DNA of 64,000 nt. It comes from JAWKWH01 sp963669285. GTDB lineage: Bacteria; Pseudomonadota; Alphaproteobacteria; Rhizobiales; Rhizobiaceae. Below, piece after piece: positions 44,596 through 54,376 of this stretch (positions are counted from its first letter, which is position 1; each line of letters opens with the position of its first letter). The stretch is from assembly GCA_963669285.2 (NCBI GenBank), contig CAXXSI010000009.1, positions 1-64,000 of the forward strand, read 5' to 3'. Both the position numbers and the translations under genes were made by a program. The notes beneath the pieces are model-generated. The model was not told where the DNA came from. It worked only from the letters and a program-made list of their open reading frames with translations, and searched no databases.

Positions 44596-47500
44596 ATGAC
44601 CATCGAAATCGATCTCGGCCTGAAGAATGACCGGCCTCAATCCATCGTCGTCGACGGTGTGGCTGACGGGTATGAGGCATTTGTACTGGCGGCCATTGCC
44701 AGACAGGTTCCCCTGGATGCCCCCGTGCTGTTTGTTGCAAGGGATGGGCAACGGCTACCGAGCCTGATTGAAACGCTGCAATTTGTTGCGCCGGACATCC
44801 CGGTCCTTGAGGTGCCGGCTTGGGATTGTTTGCCGTATGATCGCGTTTCGCCCGGTGCCGATGCGGCGGCGAGGCGTCTCGATGCGCTGAGCAGGCTGAT
44901 TGCCTTGAAAAACAATCCGCACCGCGCGATCGTGGTGACGACAGCAAACGCCCTGCTGCAGCGGCTGCCGCCGCAAGAGGCAATAACCAATCAATTGTTC
45001 TCCGCCAGGCCCGGAAATCGTGTCGACATGAGCGAGTTGACCGCCCGCCTGGAAGGTCACGGTTTCGATCGCGTCTCGACGGTGAGGGATGTCGGGGAAT
45101 ATGCCGTGCGCGGCGGTATCGTCGATTTATTTGCGCCCGGGAGTGCCGCGCCGGTGCGGATGGATTTCTTCGGCGACACATTGGAATCAATAAGAACGTT
45201 TGATCCTGCAACGCAGCGCACAACCGGACAGGAGACCGAACTGACGTTGCAGCCGATGAGCGAGATCACGCTCACACCCGAAGCGGTCAGCCGTTTCCGG
45301 CGCAATTACATCGAGGCATTTGGCGCCCCGTCACGTGACGATGCGCTTTACGTATCGATATCCGAGGGCCGTCGATTTGCCGGGATGGAACACTGGTTAC
45401 CGCTGTTCCATGAGCATCTGGCGACGCTGTTTGATTACCTGCCCAAAGCACCAATTGTTTTCGAACATTTGGCACAGGAAGCGCTGGTTGAACGATGTGA
45501 TCAGATCGCCGACTACTACGAAGCCCGGCAACGCCAGGCCGACGGGCAGGGTATTGGCGGTGCCGTGCCCTACAAGCCCATACCGCCGGAACAGATGTAT
45601 CTGGATGTTTCCGCCGTCAATTCGGCACGCGAGGGCCGGCACCGGATCGATCTGTCGCCGTTTGGGCAACCGGCAACATCCGGCCGCCGCGTTGTCAACG
45701 CCGGCAGTTCCACCGGTCGCAATTTTTCCGCTGAACGGGCCGATCCTGACGCCAATGTCTTCGACGAAGCTGCAAAATACATTGCCGACCTTCGAAGTTC
45801 CGACAAGCGGGTCGTACTGGCAGGCTGGACGGAAGGATCGCTGGAACGGCTGGCACAGATCCTCAACGAGCACGGATTGCAAAATCTAAGGCGTGTCTCT
45901 TCGCTGACTGAACTGTTTGAACTATCGACTTCGACCGCCGGCCAGGCCGTGCTGCGGGCAGAATCGGGTTTCGAAGCGCCTTCAATCGTACTGATCTGCG
46001 AGCAGGACATCCTGGGAGACCGGCTGGTTCGCCGCAGCCGCAAAAAACAAGGCGCGGATTTCATTTCCGAAGCCGCTTCGCTAGCGACTGGCGATCTTGT
46101 CGTTCATGCAGATCACGGCATCGGACGATTTATCGGACTGCGCACTATCGAGGCGGCAGGCGCTCCGCACGATTGCCTTGAATTGCACTATCAGGGCGAG
46201 GACCGTTTGTTTCTGCCGGTCGAAAACATCGAACTGTTGTCCCGATACGGGTCCGACGGTGGCGACACCGTTCTCGACAAGTTGGGTGGTGTGGCGTGGC
46301 AGTCGCGCAAGGCAAAGCTGAAGAAGAAGTTGCTCGAGATGGCCGGCGACCTGATACGCCTGGCTGCAGAGCGAGAAATGCGGGGTGCTCCGAAGATCAC
46401 ACCGCCCGAAGGGATATACAGCGAGTTTGCCGCACGCTTTCCCTATGACGAAACCGAAGACCAGCAAACCGCCATTGATCAGGTGCTTGACGACCTGTCG
46501 GCGGGCAGGCCGATGGACCGGCTGATTTGCGGCGACGTCGGGTTCGGCAAGACCGAAGTTGCGCTTAGAGCTGCGTTTCTGGCGGCAATGGAGGGTTTAC
46601 AGGTCGCAGTCGTGGTGCCGACAACGCTATTGTCCCGCCAGCACTACCGGACATTTGCAGACCGGTTTTCGGGCCTACCGGTCAAGGTCCGCCAGGCATC
46701 GCGCCTGGTGGGCGCCAAGGCATTGGCTGAAACCAAACGTGGATTGGCCGACGGCACGGTCGATATCGTCATCGGCACCCATGCACTGCTCGGCAGTTCC
46801 ATTTCGTTTAAGAACCTGGGCCTGCTGGTCATCGATGAAGAACAGCATTTTGGTGTCAAGCACAAAGAACGGCTCAAGACGTTGAAAAGCGACGTTCATG
46901 TTCTGACGCTTTCGGCAACGCCAATTCCGCGTACGCTGCAATTGGCACTAACCGGCGTGCGCGAACTTTCACTCATCACCACCGCACCCGTCGACCGGCT
47001 CGCGGTTCGCACTTTCATCGCGCCGTTCGATCCTGTGGTTATCCGCGAAACCCTGCTGCGGGAGCGTTATCGCGGCGGGCAGAGTTTCTACGTCGTACCG
47101 CGGATTTCCGATCTTGCCGAAGTAAAGATCTTCCTGCAGGAACAGGTGCCTGAACTCAAAGTGGCTACCGCTCACGGACAAATGCCCCCGGGCGAACTCG
47201 ACGACATCATGAACGCGTTCTATGACGGCAAGTACGACGTCTTGCTGTCGACCACTATCGTCGAATCCGGACTCGATATTCCGACCGCCAACACACTTGT
47301 AGTGCACAGGGCCGACATGTTCGGCCTTGCACAACTCTACCAGTTGCGGGGCCGGGTAGGGCGGTCGAAACTTCGCGCCTATTCGCTGTTCTCCCTGCCG
47401 GCGAACCGCACACTTACGGCGACCGCTGAACGGCGGCTGAAGGTTCTCCAATCGCTCGATACGCTCGGTGCCGGTTTTCAGTTGGCAAGCCACGATCTCG

Positions 47501-48108
47501 ACATACGAGGCGCCGGCAACCTGCTCGGCGAGGAGCAGTCCGGACACATACGTGAAGTGGGATATGAGCTTTACCAGCAGATGCTGGAAGAAGCCGTCGC
47601 CGAGTTAAAGGGCGATGAAGAGGCCGCAGACCAGGGTTGGTCGCCACAGATCACGATCGGAACGGCGGTCATGATACCGGAGAATTATGTTCCCGACCTG
47701 CAACTGCGCCTTGGTCTTTATCGCCGGCTCGGCGAGTTACATGGAGCTGGCGAGATCGACGCATTTGCAGCCGAATTGATCGACAGGTTCGGTCCGTTGC
47801 CCGACGAAGTGGAGCACCTGTTGAAGATCGTCTTCATCAAGTCGCTCTGCCGCACCGCCAATGTGGAAAAACTGGACGCGGGGCCAAAGGGTGTCGTCGT
47901 GCAGTTCCGGCAGAACAAGTTCGCCGATCCCGCAGCCCTTGTGGGTTTCATTGGCGAGCAGGGCTCATTGGCCAAAATCCGCCCGGACCAGAGCGTCGTT
48001 TTCTCGCGCGATTGGCCCAATGCCGAAAAACGGCTGTCAGGCTCCGCGGTGGTCATGACACGCCTGGCCAAATTGGCTGGTTCGGCAGATGCGGTGGAAA
48101 CTGCCTGA
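44596..48108 (+). CDS. mfd: Mfd, transcription-repair coupling factor
   Basis: An 1170-residue protein that displaces stalled RNA polymerase and recruits UvrA. It has the UvrB-homology N-terminal module, the RNA-polymerase interaction domain around LATGDLVVHADHGIGRFIGL, Walker A GDVGFGKT at residues 646-653, a VIDEEQHFGVKHKE box, the helicase motifs TLSATPIPRT, TTIVESGLDIPTAN and QLRGRVGRS, and the TRG region. Length is normal. The start follows sdhE by 7 bp. Confidence 0.97.
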   Translation: MTIEIDLGLKNDRPQSIVVDGVADGYEAFVLAAIARQVPLDAPVLFVARDGQRLPSLIETLQFVAPDIPVLEVPAWDCLPYDRVSPGADAAARRLDALSRLIALKNNPHRAIVVTTANALLQRLPPQEAITNQLFSARPGNRVDMSELTARLEGHGFDRVSTVRDVGEYAVRGGIVDLFAPGSAAPVRMDFFGDTLESIRTFDPATQRTTGQETELTLQPMSEITLTPEAVSRFRRNYIEAFGAPSRDDALYVSISEGRRFAGMEHWLPLFHEHLATLFDYLPKAPIVFEHLAQEALVERCDQIADYYEARQRQADGQGIGGAVPYKPIPPEQMYLDVSAVNSAREGRHRIDLSPFGQPATSGRRVVNAGSSTGRNFSAERADPDANVFDEAAKYIADLRSSDKRVVLAGWTEGSLERLAQILNEHGLQNLRRVSSLTELFELSTSTAGQAVLRAESGFEAPSIVLICEQDILGDRLVRRSRKKQGADFISEAASLATGDLVVHADHGIGRFIGLRTIEAAGAPHDCLELHYQGEDRLFLPVENIELLSRYGSDGGDTVLDKLGGVAWQSRKAKLKKKLLEMAGDLIRLAAEREMRGAPKITPPEGIYSEFAARFPYDETEDQQTAIDQVLDDLSAGRPMDRLICGDVGFGKTEVALRAAFLAAMEGLQVAVVVPTTLLSRQHYRTFADRFSGLPVKVRQASRLVGAKALAETKRGLADGTVDIVIGTHALLGSSISFKNLGLLVIDEEQHFGVKHKERLKTLKSDVHVLTLSATPIPRTLQLALTGVRELSLITTAPVDRLAVRTFIAPFDPVVIRETLLRERYRGGQSFYVVPRISDLAEVKIFLQEQVPELKVATAHGQMPPGELDDIMNAFYDGKYDVLLSTTIVESGLDIPTANTLVVHRADMFGLAQLYQLRGRVGRSKLRAYSLFSLPANRTLTATAERRLKVLQSLDTLGAGFQLASHDLDIRGAGNLLGEEQSGHIREVGYELYQQMLEEAVAELKGDEEAADQGWSPQITIGTAVMIPENYVPDLQLRLGLYRRLGELHGAGEIDAFAAELIDRFGPLPDEVEHLLKIVFIKSLCRTANVEKLDAGPKGVVVQFRQNKFADPAALVGFIGEQGSLAKIRPDQSVVFSRDWPNAEKRLSGSAVVMTRLAKLAGSADAVETA

Positions 48109-48115
48109 TTTCGAC

Positions 48116-48799
48116 TCAGTCGGCAGCGCTGTCTAGTTCACCTCGCTGCTTGGCGTCGGCAATCTGACGCAAAGCATTGGCCAGTGTGTCGGGATCCTGT
48201 GCCCCCATCACCGCATATTTACCCTCGATCAGAAAACAGGGAACACCGCTAATCCCCATCTGGTTGGCGGTTGCGATCTCGCTTTGCACCGCTTCACGAT
48301 CCGAATCGGTCGCGAGCAGGCTTTCGACGATCGCGGCATCCATTCCCACAGCTTTTGCCGCCTCGACCAGAACCTTGTGATCACCGATATTGCCACCTTC
48401 TTCAAAGTAAAGTTGAAACAGACGCCGGGCGAGGCGATTTTGCACGCCTTCGCCTGCACTTGAGGCCCATCTGATCAGTCGGTGGGCATCAAGCGTGTTC
48501 GGCGATAATTCGATTGCCTCGAAATCAAACGGAATTCCCTCGGCCTCGCCGGCATCCTTGATCGATTGATAGATTGTTTTGGCGCGCTCATCTCCACCGA
48601 ATTTCTCCGACAGGTATTGTCTGCGATCCTTGCCTTCCGGTGGCAGCGTGGGATCCAGCTGGAACGGCCGCCAGTGAATGTCGATATCGATGTCGGGAAC
48701 CTGACCGAGCGCTTTTTCGAGCCTTTTTTGGCCTACGTAACACCACGGACACATGACATCCGAGACGATATCCACGCTGAGCCGCGTTCTGTCGGTCAT
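48116..48799 (-). CDS. DsbA family oxidoreductase, FrnE-like
   Basis: A 227-residue cytoplasmic protein (no signal peptide) with the DsbA-like thioredoxin fold. The N-terminus has the redox motif CPWC in DVMCPWCYVGQKRLEKAL, and the C-terminal part has GISGVPCFLIEGKY with the cis-proline region, as in FrnE/2-hydroxychromene-carboxylate isomerase-like proteins. Such proteins act in disulfide isomerisation or metal-stress tolerance in the cytoplasm. It ends 8 bp from mfd in convergent orientation and begins 45 bp after the peptide-binding protein gene. Confidence 0.85.
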   Translation of the reverse strand: MTDRTRLSVDIVSDVMCPWCYVGQKRLEKALGQVPDIDIDIHWRPFQLDPTLPPEGKDRRQYLSEKFGGDERAKTIYQSIKDAGEAEGIPFDFEAIELSPNTLDAHRLIRWASSAGEGVQNRLARRLFQLYFEEGGNIGDHKVLVEAAKAVGMDAAIVESLLATDSDREAVQSEIATANQMGISGVPCFLIEGKYAVMGAQDPDTLANALRQIADAKQRGELDSAAD

Positions 48800-48843
48800 G
48801 GAAGTGCTCCTGTCTCACCCGCGCGAGAACGACTGGCTGGCGG

Positions 48844-50655
48844 TTATTGTCCTAAATGCCACCAGGTCTGGTACTGGGGACCGTAGACGGGTGTCTTGTC
48901 CGGATGGGCGATATTGGACCATCGCGCCACCCATGTTTCGCCGCGATGATAGAGCGGTATGACGTAAGCGCCACTCAAAAGTACGCGATCATATGCACGC
49001 ACGGCTGCGACGAAATCGGAACGATCGCGGGCATTCAACAGTGCTTCGATCGTCGCATCAACAGCCTCGTTGGCAACACCGGCGAAATTATAGGTCCCCT
49101 GTTTGTCCGCAGAGTCGGAACCCCAACGGCCAATCTGCTCGGCGCCCGGCGACAGCGAAGAGTAGTAAAACTGCAAGATCATGTCGTAGTCGTAGGTTTG
49201 AAGCCGTTGTTGATATTGCGCCGCCTCCACAACACGGATCGCGACCTCAACGCCGATCTTTTCGAGAGTCCGCTGAAATGAAGAGGCCACTGCCTCGCCA
49301 CTCTTGCCGTTCAGCAGAATTTCGAACGTCAACGGACTGCCGTCGGGTCCGATCAGTTTACGGTCCTTGAGTTTGTATCCGGCAGCACGCAACTGGTTAA
49401 AACCATTTTTGAGGAACTTTCGGTCACGGCCGGAGCCATCGGATGATGGCGGCTGCCAGGTTCCATCCATCAATTCCGGCAGCACTGCTCCGGCAAAGGG
49501 CTGCAGCAGCGCCCGTTCGGCATCACCGGCAGGATTGCCATTTGAGGATAGTTCCGAACCATCGAAAAAGCTCTTGGTTCGCTTGTAGGCACCGAAAAAC
49601 AGGTTCTTGTTTGCCCAATCGAAATCGAATAGCGAAACCAGCGCCAACCGTAGTGCCGGATCAGTAAACTTCTGTTTTCTTGTATTGAACACAAAGCCCA
49701 ACATGCCCGATGGCAAGCCGCTGCTGAATTGCTCTTTAACCACACGTCCATCCGTGGCCGCAGGAAAATCATAGCCTTCGACCCAACGGCCCGGATCGCC
49801 TTCTATTCGTGACGAGATCAGGCCTTTCTTGAAAGCTTCGAACATGGCGTTGTCATCGCGGAAATAGTTGATGCGAATCTCGTCGAAATTGTCGAAACCG
49901 CGCTTGGAAGGGTGATCCTTGGCCCAGTAGTCGGGATTGCGTTTCAGCAAAACCAACTCTCCCGGCTCAACGGTTTCGATGATGTACGGTCCACTCCCGA
50001 CAATCGGTGTGAGCGTGGATTTGTCGAATTTATCCCGATCGATCGCATGTTTCGGCAATATCGGAAGCAGGCCCAATAACAGCGGGGTTTCGCGGTCAGC
50101 CAGTTCGTTGAAGACGAAACGAACACCGCGTTCGCCAACTTTCTCCATCTTTGCCACCGGTTTGACCCATCGGCGGTAAAGTGGTCGGGATTTCTCAAGG
50201 TGCAACTGCATCGAGAAGATCACGTCATCGACCGTAATCGGTGTACCGTCCGAAAACCGCGCGCGCGGATCGAGCGTGAACTCGATGAAACTACGATCCT
50301 CGTCGGTTTCCACCGTTTCGGCGATCAATGGATAGAGCGTGAATGCTTCGTCGCGCGAACGAGCCAACAGCGCTTCGTAGACGTTGTATCCATAGTTGGA
50401 ATCGAAAAGACCGCGGGTTGCGTCACCTTGCACGATAAAAGGATTCAAACTGTCAAAACTGCCCTGGACGGCATAATCGATGCGGCCGCCCTTCGGCGCA
50501 TCAGGATTTACGTAGGGAAAATACGGATAATCAGGGGCAAGCGCAGGTTTTCCATGCATTGCGATGGCATGTGAGGGCTCGGCCATTGCTCCCGGTGTCG
50601 ACAACCATACCAGGGAGGCAATGCACGTAATCAACATGGTCAGGCGAAATCTCAC
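48844..50655 (-). CDS. Periplasmic peptide-binding protein, YejA-like
   Basis: A 603-residue extracellular solute-binding protein of family 5. It has a Sec signal peptide (MLITCIASLVWLSTPG, cleaved near AMA) and the opening APDYPYFPYVNPDAPKGGRI that marks the YejA subgroup, followed by LYPLIAETVETDEDRSF and ARFSDGTPITVDDVIFSM. YejA-type proteins bind oligopeptides such as microcin C. The start is GTG at 50655; an ATG seven codons on would remove only the basic N-region. No permease or ATPase gene is adjacent, so it may be an orphan using another importer. Confidence 0.84.
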   Translation of the reverse strand: MRFRLTMLITCIASLVWLSTPGAMAEPSHAIAMHGKPALAPDYPYFPYVNPDAPKGGRIDYAVQGSFDSLNPFIVQGDATRGLFDSNYGYNVYEALLARSRDEAFTLYPLIAETVETDEDRSFIEFTLDPRARFSDGTPITVDDVIFSMQLHLEKSRPLYRRWVKPVAKMEKVGERGVRFVFNELADRETPLLLGLLPILPKHAIDRDKFDKSTLTPIVGSGPYIIETVEPGELVLLKRNPDYWAKDHPSKRGFDNFDEIRINYFRDDNAMFEAFKKGLISSRIEGDPGRWVEGYDFPAATDGRVVKEQFSSGLPSGMLGFVFNTRKQKFTDPALRLALVSLFDFDWANKNLFFGAYKRTKSFFDGSELSSNGNPAGDAERALLQPFAGAVLPELMDGTWQPPSSDGSGRDRKFLKNGFNQLRAAGYKLKDRKLIGPDGSPLTFEILLNGKSGEAVASSFQRTLEKIGVEVAIRVVEAAQYQQRLQTYDYDMILQFYYSSLSPGAEQIGRWGSDSADKQGTYNFAGVANEAVDATIEALLNARDRSDFVAAVRAYDRVLLSGAYVIPLYHRGETWVARWSNIAHPDKTPVYGPQYQTWWHLGQ

Positions 50656-50900
50656 GTCAGGTCTCCATGTATCGGCCGCGCCGAATCGCGGAATTGGATC
50701 ATTGGACCGTATCAGTGTGCGATATGTTGGAAAACCGGCGGAAAGATGGGCTCAAACGGGTGGATTTGACCTTGAATGCGGTGTAACACGCGACGCGAAG
50801 TCATTCTGTCGCCTCAATTGGGCAACAGGACACCGTGCGAACAGACAGCACCGATCGTCGTGATCGTGTGCAGAGAATTGATCGAGAGGAATTTCACATC

Positions 50901-51521
50901 ATGACGAGCCGGTTGACCGTCAAATCACGCATTGCAGTTATGGCCGCCGGTGTGGCCGGAATTCTCGCCGCAGGCGTGGCTTCGTCCTATGCGCAGCAGG
51001 TGCCGCAGGGATGGTTCAAGATTTGTTCCAAGCAGGAAGATACCGATGTCTGCAATGTGCAGAATCTGCTGATGGCCGATTCGGGACAGTTGCTGACCGG
51101 TGTCAGCCTGATCGAGGTGAAAGGCAAGGTGAACCGCAAGGTGTTTCAGGTCTCGGTTCCAAGTGGCCGTTTGGTGCCGCCCGGCGTCGGCATGAGCGTC
51201 GATGGTGGCAAGGCACAGAAAATCAACTACGCCATCTGCTTTCCGGATCGCTGCATCGCTGAGGTTGCTTTGACCGAGAACATGATTGGTTCGTTCAAGC
51301 GCGGCGGTGAATTGATCCTGACATCAGTCAATTTCCAAAATCAGCCCAATCCGATCAAGATTTCGCTGAAAGGCTTTACCGACGCATTCGACGGTCCGGC
51401 GTTGCAGCAATCGGATCTCGATGCCAAGCAGAAAAAACTGCAGGAAGAGATCGAAAAGCGTCGCGCCGAGTTTGAGAAAAAGCTGAAGGCCGAACAGGAA
51501 AAGGCCAAGGCGAGCGAGTAA
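50901..51521 (+). CDS. Invasion associated locus B (IalB) family protein
   Basis: A 206-residue secreted protein with a Sec signal peptide (AVMAAGVAGILAAGVASSYAQ). The mature part shows the IalB pattern: GWFKICSKQEDTDVCNVQNLL near the start and the second cysteine pair in YAICFPDRCIAEV. A tail of about 45 residues is an alanine/lysine/glutamate-rich helix with heptad character (KKLQEEIEKRRAEFEKKLKAE), likely a coiled coil. IalB proteins are widespread in Hyphomicrobiales; the invasion role is known only for Bartonella/Brucella. GAGAGGA lies before the ATG at 50901. A strong terminator follows. Confidence 0.88.
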   Translation: MTSRLTVKSRIAVMAAGVAGILAAGVASSYAQQVPQGWFKICSKQEDTDVCNVQNLLMADSGQLLTGVSLIEVKGKVNRKVFQVSVPSGRLVPPGVGMSVDGGKAQKINYAICFPDRCIAEVALTENMIGSFKRGGELILTSVNFQNQPNPIKISLKGFTDAFDGPALQQSDLDAKQKKLQEEIEKRRAEFEKKLKAEQEKAKASE

Positions 51522-51545
51522 TCGCATAGCCAAATTCACGAATTG

Positions 51546-51573
51546 GGGCGGGTTTCATACCCGCCCTTTTTTT
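51546..51573 (+). terminator. Intrinsic terminator after the IalB gene
   Basis: An 8-bp stem GGGCGGGT / ACCCGCCC with loop TTCAT is followed by a run of seven T's, 22 bp after the stop codon. This is a classic Rho-independent terminator. It also lies just downstream of the convergent hspQ gene, where it is weaker. Confidence 0.9.
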
Positions 51574-51587
51574 CTTGGTGATGCCGC

Positions 51588-51911
51588 TTAGTGGTGGGAT
51601 GAAGCCTTGGGCTGGTAACTGCCGTCTTCTCGCTGCACAAACAATTCGCTCAATTGCGGGTGACGCACAGGCTCTCCTGTTTCATCCGGCAACAGATTCT
51701 GCTCCGACACATAAGCGATGTATTCGGTCTCCGCATTCTCGGCGAGCAGGTGATAAAATGGCTGGTCCCGCCGTGGCCTGATTTCGGCGGGAATGGCCTC
51801 ATACCATTCTTCCGTATTGTTGAACTCGGGATCAACATCGAAAATAACACCGCGAAACGGAAACAGTCGATGGCAGACGACCTGTCCAATATGGAACTTC
51901 GCTGTTTTCAT
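51588..51911 (-). CDS. hspQ: HspQ, heat shock protein (hemimethylated-DNA-binding YccV family)
   Basis: A 107-residue protein of the HspQ/YccV family. The sequence KFHIGQVVCHRLFPFRGVIFDVDPEF is the conserved opening of the beta-barrel, followed by PFYHLLAENAETEYIAYVSEQNL. HspQ modulates Lon substrate degradation, and the domain was first described as binding hemimethylated DNA. Length and spacing are typical. It is convergent with the IalB gene, with the terminator between them. Confidence 0.9.
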   Translation of the reverse strand: MKTAKFHIGQVVCHRLFPFRGVIFDVDPEFNNTEEWYEAIPAEIRPRRDQPFYHLLAENAETEYIAYVSEQNLLPDETGEPVRHPQLSELFVQREDGSYQPKASSHH

Positions 51912-52093
51912 CCGATTGGTCTGCTCGTTTCCGTGTGAGTCCCTTGTCCCATCAAACTTGGCGTACCGGGCCTCGGATTACAATAGCCTGGACGCCGCTT
52001 TCGGATGCCGCGGATCATAGCTCAGTGCTGCTTCCAAAGTTAGCCGCTACCATGTAGATCGGATCTCGCGATCTGCCCGGGGGCTTGGAATAT

Positions 52094-53062
52094 ATGTCCG
52101 GCATTTTTGGTCTCGTTTTCCCGTTTTTCGGCCTGATTTTTCTCGGCCTCATCGCCGCGCGCCTTGTTAAGTTACCGCCCGACGCACTTGGGTGGATGAA
52201 CATCTTTGTCATCTACTTCGCGCTACCGGCTCTGTTTTTTCAACTTCTGTCGCAAACGCCCATCGAACGATTGACGGAGTGGGGTTACATTTTTGGCTGT
52301 ATATTTGCGACATTTGTCATATTTGCCGTGATGTTTGTCGGTTCGGTGCTGTGGTCGGGCGGCGAGATTGCGCAGAGCACTATCAAGGGGCTGGCCGCCG
52401 CCTACGGCAATATTGGCTACATGGGGCCAGGATTGGCGATTTTGGCGTTCGGCGAGGAGGCCGCTGTGCCGGTGGCGCTGATCTTCTGTTTCGAGAACAT
52501 CATGCATTTTACTATCGCTCCGATCATGATGGCCCTGTCGGGCAAATCGGATTTACCGGCGGCGAAGCTACTCGGTCAAATCATTTCCAAGGTGGCACTG
52601 CACCCATTCATAATCGCCACAGCAATCGGGGTCATCGCTGCATACATGGAATTTCGACCACCGGATGCACTTGACCGATTATTGGTCGCGCTTTCGCAGG
52701 CGGCCGCGCCTTGTGCGCTATTTGCCATGGGCGTCACACTGGCACTAAGGCCGTTGAGGCGGCTGTCGGCGTCGATCGGGCCAATCGTATTGCTTAAGCT
52801 TATCGCTCACCCAGCGCTGTGTTATGTTGCCTTGAGCTGGATTGGAGATTTCTCGCCGGTTTGGGTTTATACGGCGGTTCTGCTTGCAGCGCTTCCAACG
52901 GCGACCAACGTGTTCGTGATCGGACAGCAGTACGGGGTGTGGGTGGAGCGCGCCTCGGCCAGCATTTTGATTACGACCGTTGTGTCGGTTTTCACCGTGA
53001 CCGCGATCCTCTACGCAATCACCAATGGCTTGTTACCGGCGGATCTGTTCCCGCATCGCTGA
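52094..53062 (+). CDS. AEC (auxin efflux carrier) family transporter
   Basis: A 322-residue protein with about ten membrane helices in the AEC arrangement: the first helix contains GLVFPFFGLIFLGLIAARL, the central hydrophilic loop lies near residues 155-175, and the last half carries ALPTATNVFVIGQQYGVW. AEC members move auxin-like compounds, malonate or other carboxylates. An ATG at 52094 is chosen; a TTG three codons earlier is open. Its final 30 bp overlap the end of a convergent hydroxylase gene. Confidence 0.85.
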   Translation: MSGIFGLVFPFFGLIFLGLIAARLVKLPPDALGWMNIFVIYFALPALFFQLLSQTPIERLTEWGYIFGCIFATFVIFAVMFVGSVLWSGGEIAQSTIKGLAAAYGNIGYMGPGLAILAFGEEAAVPVALIFCFENIMHFTIAPIMMALSGKSDLPAAKLLGQIISKVALHPFIIATAIGVIAAYMEFRPPDALDRLLVALSQAAAPCALFAMGVTLALRPLRRLSASIGPIVLLKLIAHPALCYVALSWIGDFSPVWVYTAVLLAALPTATNVFVIGQQYGVWVERASASILITTVVSVFTVTAILYAITNGLLPADLFPHR

Positions 53063-54241
53063 CGCGGCCGCCGAAAACCCGCTTCCCGGACGCATGCCTT
53101 CGCGCATGAACAATCCGCGTAATGGTGCAAAGCCGGACAAAATGGCCAGACCGGTACTGCGGACGAACTGCGTCGGCAGGAAATCAGACAGAAGTGATTG
53201 ATTGAGCAGCGAGACCGCACCCGTTCGTGCCAAAATGTCCGGCCGGCGGGCGCGTTCGTAGGTAGCCATCGCCGAAGCTGTCCCCGGATCCGCTCGGTGG
53301 GCCTCAGCGACCTTGACCAAATCGCAGGCATCGCGAAGGCCAAGATTGAGCCCTTGAGCCCCGATAGGCGGGAACACATGCGCCGCCTCGCCGACAAGAG
53401 CCACGCGATTGGCTGCAAAGGCGGACGGAAGGCTGCTCGACAACGGAAAAACCTGCGGATCACCGTCAATGGATATCTTGCCCAGCATGGAATCCATGCG
53501 TTGTTCAATTCGGATTGAGAGTTCTCCCCTGGAAAGGGCCAGCAAGTGATCCACCTGGTTGGGTGCGACTACCCATACGAGGCTCGATCGTTTGCCGGGA
53601 AGCGGTACGATCGTGAAGGGTCCGGTTTCGGTATGGAACTCCGTGGAGATGCCGGCGCGGTCGCGTTCGTGGTTCAACGTGGTAACAAAAGCTGATTGCC
53701 GGTAAGGCCGGTTCGTAAGCGTAATGCCGGCAGCGTTTCGCGCCGGAGAGTTTCGCCCGTCGGCCGCAGCGACCAGTTTTCCTTCTACCGAGTTACCGTC
53801 TTTTGTGACCGCGGTAACGTGCGTATCATACAGTACCCAGTCATCGACAAGTGTTTCCAGCCACCTGATACCGGCCGTTCGGACAGCTAGAGAAAGCGAC
53901 TGGTTCAGAACGCTGTTGGGGATGTTCATCCCAAAGTGAGTTTCGCCAATCTCACTGGCGCGAAAAGTAGCTACCGGAGCCCTGATCAGCCGCTTGGTGC
54001 CATCGACAATTCTCATGGTCGACAGTGCCGCGGCATGCCCGCCGAATTCGGTATCGATCCCGACCCGCTCGAGTGCTTCCAGCGAAGGCAGCATCAGGGT
54101 CGTCGTTCGTGCGTCCGTCATATTCACTGCCGGACCAATCAGGACAACAGCAAACCCTGCCTGGTGCGCCAACAGCGCAGTCGCCAAACCGGCAGGTCCG
54201 GTTCCGGCAACCAATATTTCCGCGTTGTCGCGATCCGACAT
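53033..54241 (-). CDS. FAD-dependent hydroxylase, UbiH/UbiF-like
   Basis: A 402-residue flavoprotein monooxygenase of the ubiquinone-hydroxylase group. It has the N-terminal dinucleotide-binding motif GTGPAGLATALLAHQAG and the C-terminal FAD site with VALVGEAAHVFPPIGAQGLNLGLRDACDL, both diagnostic of UbiH/COQ6. The likely reaction is ring hydroxylation in ubiquinone synthesis. The start is the ATG at 54241 just before the FAD motif; 17 extra residues upstream lack a family match. Its 3' end overlaps the AEC gene by 30 bp. Confidence 0.85.
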   Translation of the reverse strand: MSDRDNAEILVAGTGPAGLATALLAHQAGFAVVLIGPAVNMTDARTTTLMLPSLEALERVGIDTEFGGHAAALSTMRIVDGTKRLIRAPVATFRASEIGETHFGMNIPNSVLNQSLSLAVRTAGIRWLETLVDDWVLYDTHVTAVTKDGNSVEGKLVAAADGRNSPARNAAGITLTNRPYRQSAFVTTLNHERDRAGISTEFHTETGPFTIVPLPGKRSSLVWVVAPNQVDHLLALSRGELSIRIEQRMDSMLGKISIDGDPQVFPLSSSLPSAFAANRVALVGEAAHVFPPIGAQGLNLGLRDACDLVKVAEAHRADPGTASAMATYERARRPDILARTGAVSLLNQSLLSDFLPTQFVRSTGLAILSGFAPLRGLFMREGMRPGSGFSAAASAMREQIRR

Positions 54242-54376
54242 GATACCCGTCTTTCCACCCGCGCAGTGCCAGTTCACTATGGCGCCAGACATCTATGGCG
54301 CGAGACTTCATCATCATATATTGCTGTTTGGGCGTCGGTTTCAATGAGACGAATTGCCCGATAATGGGAAGACGGG

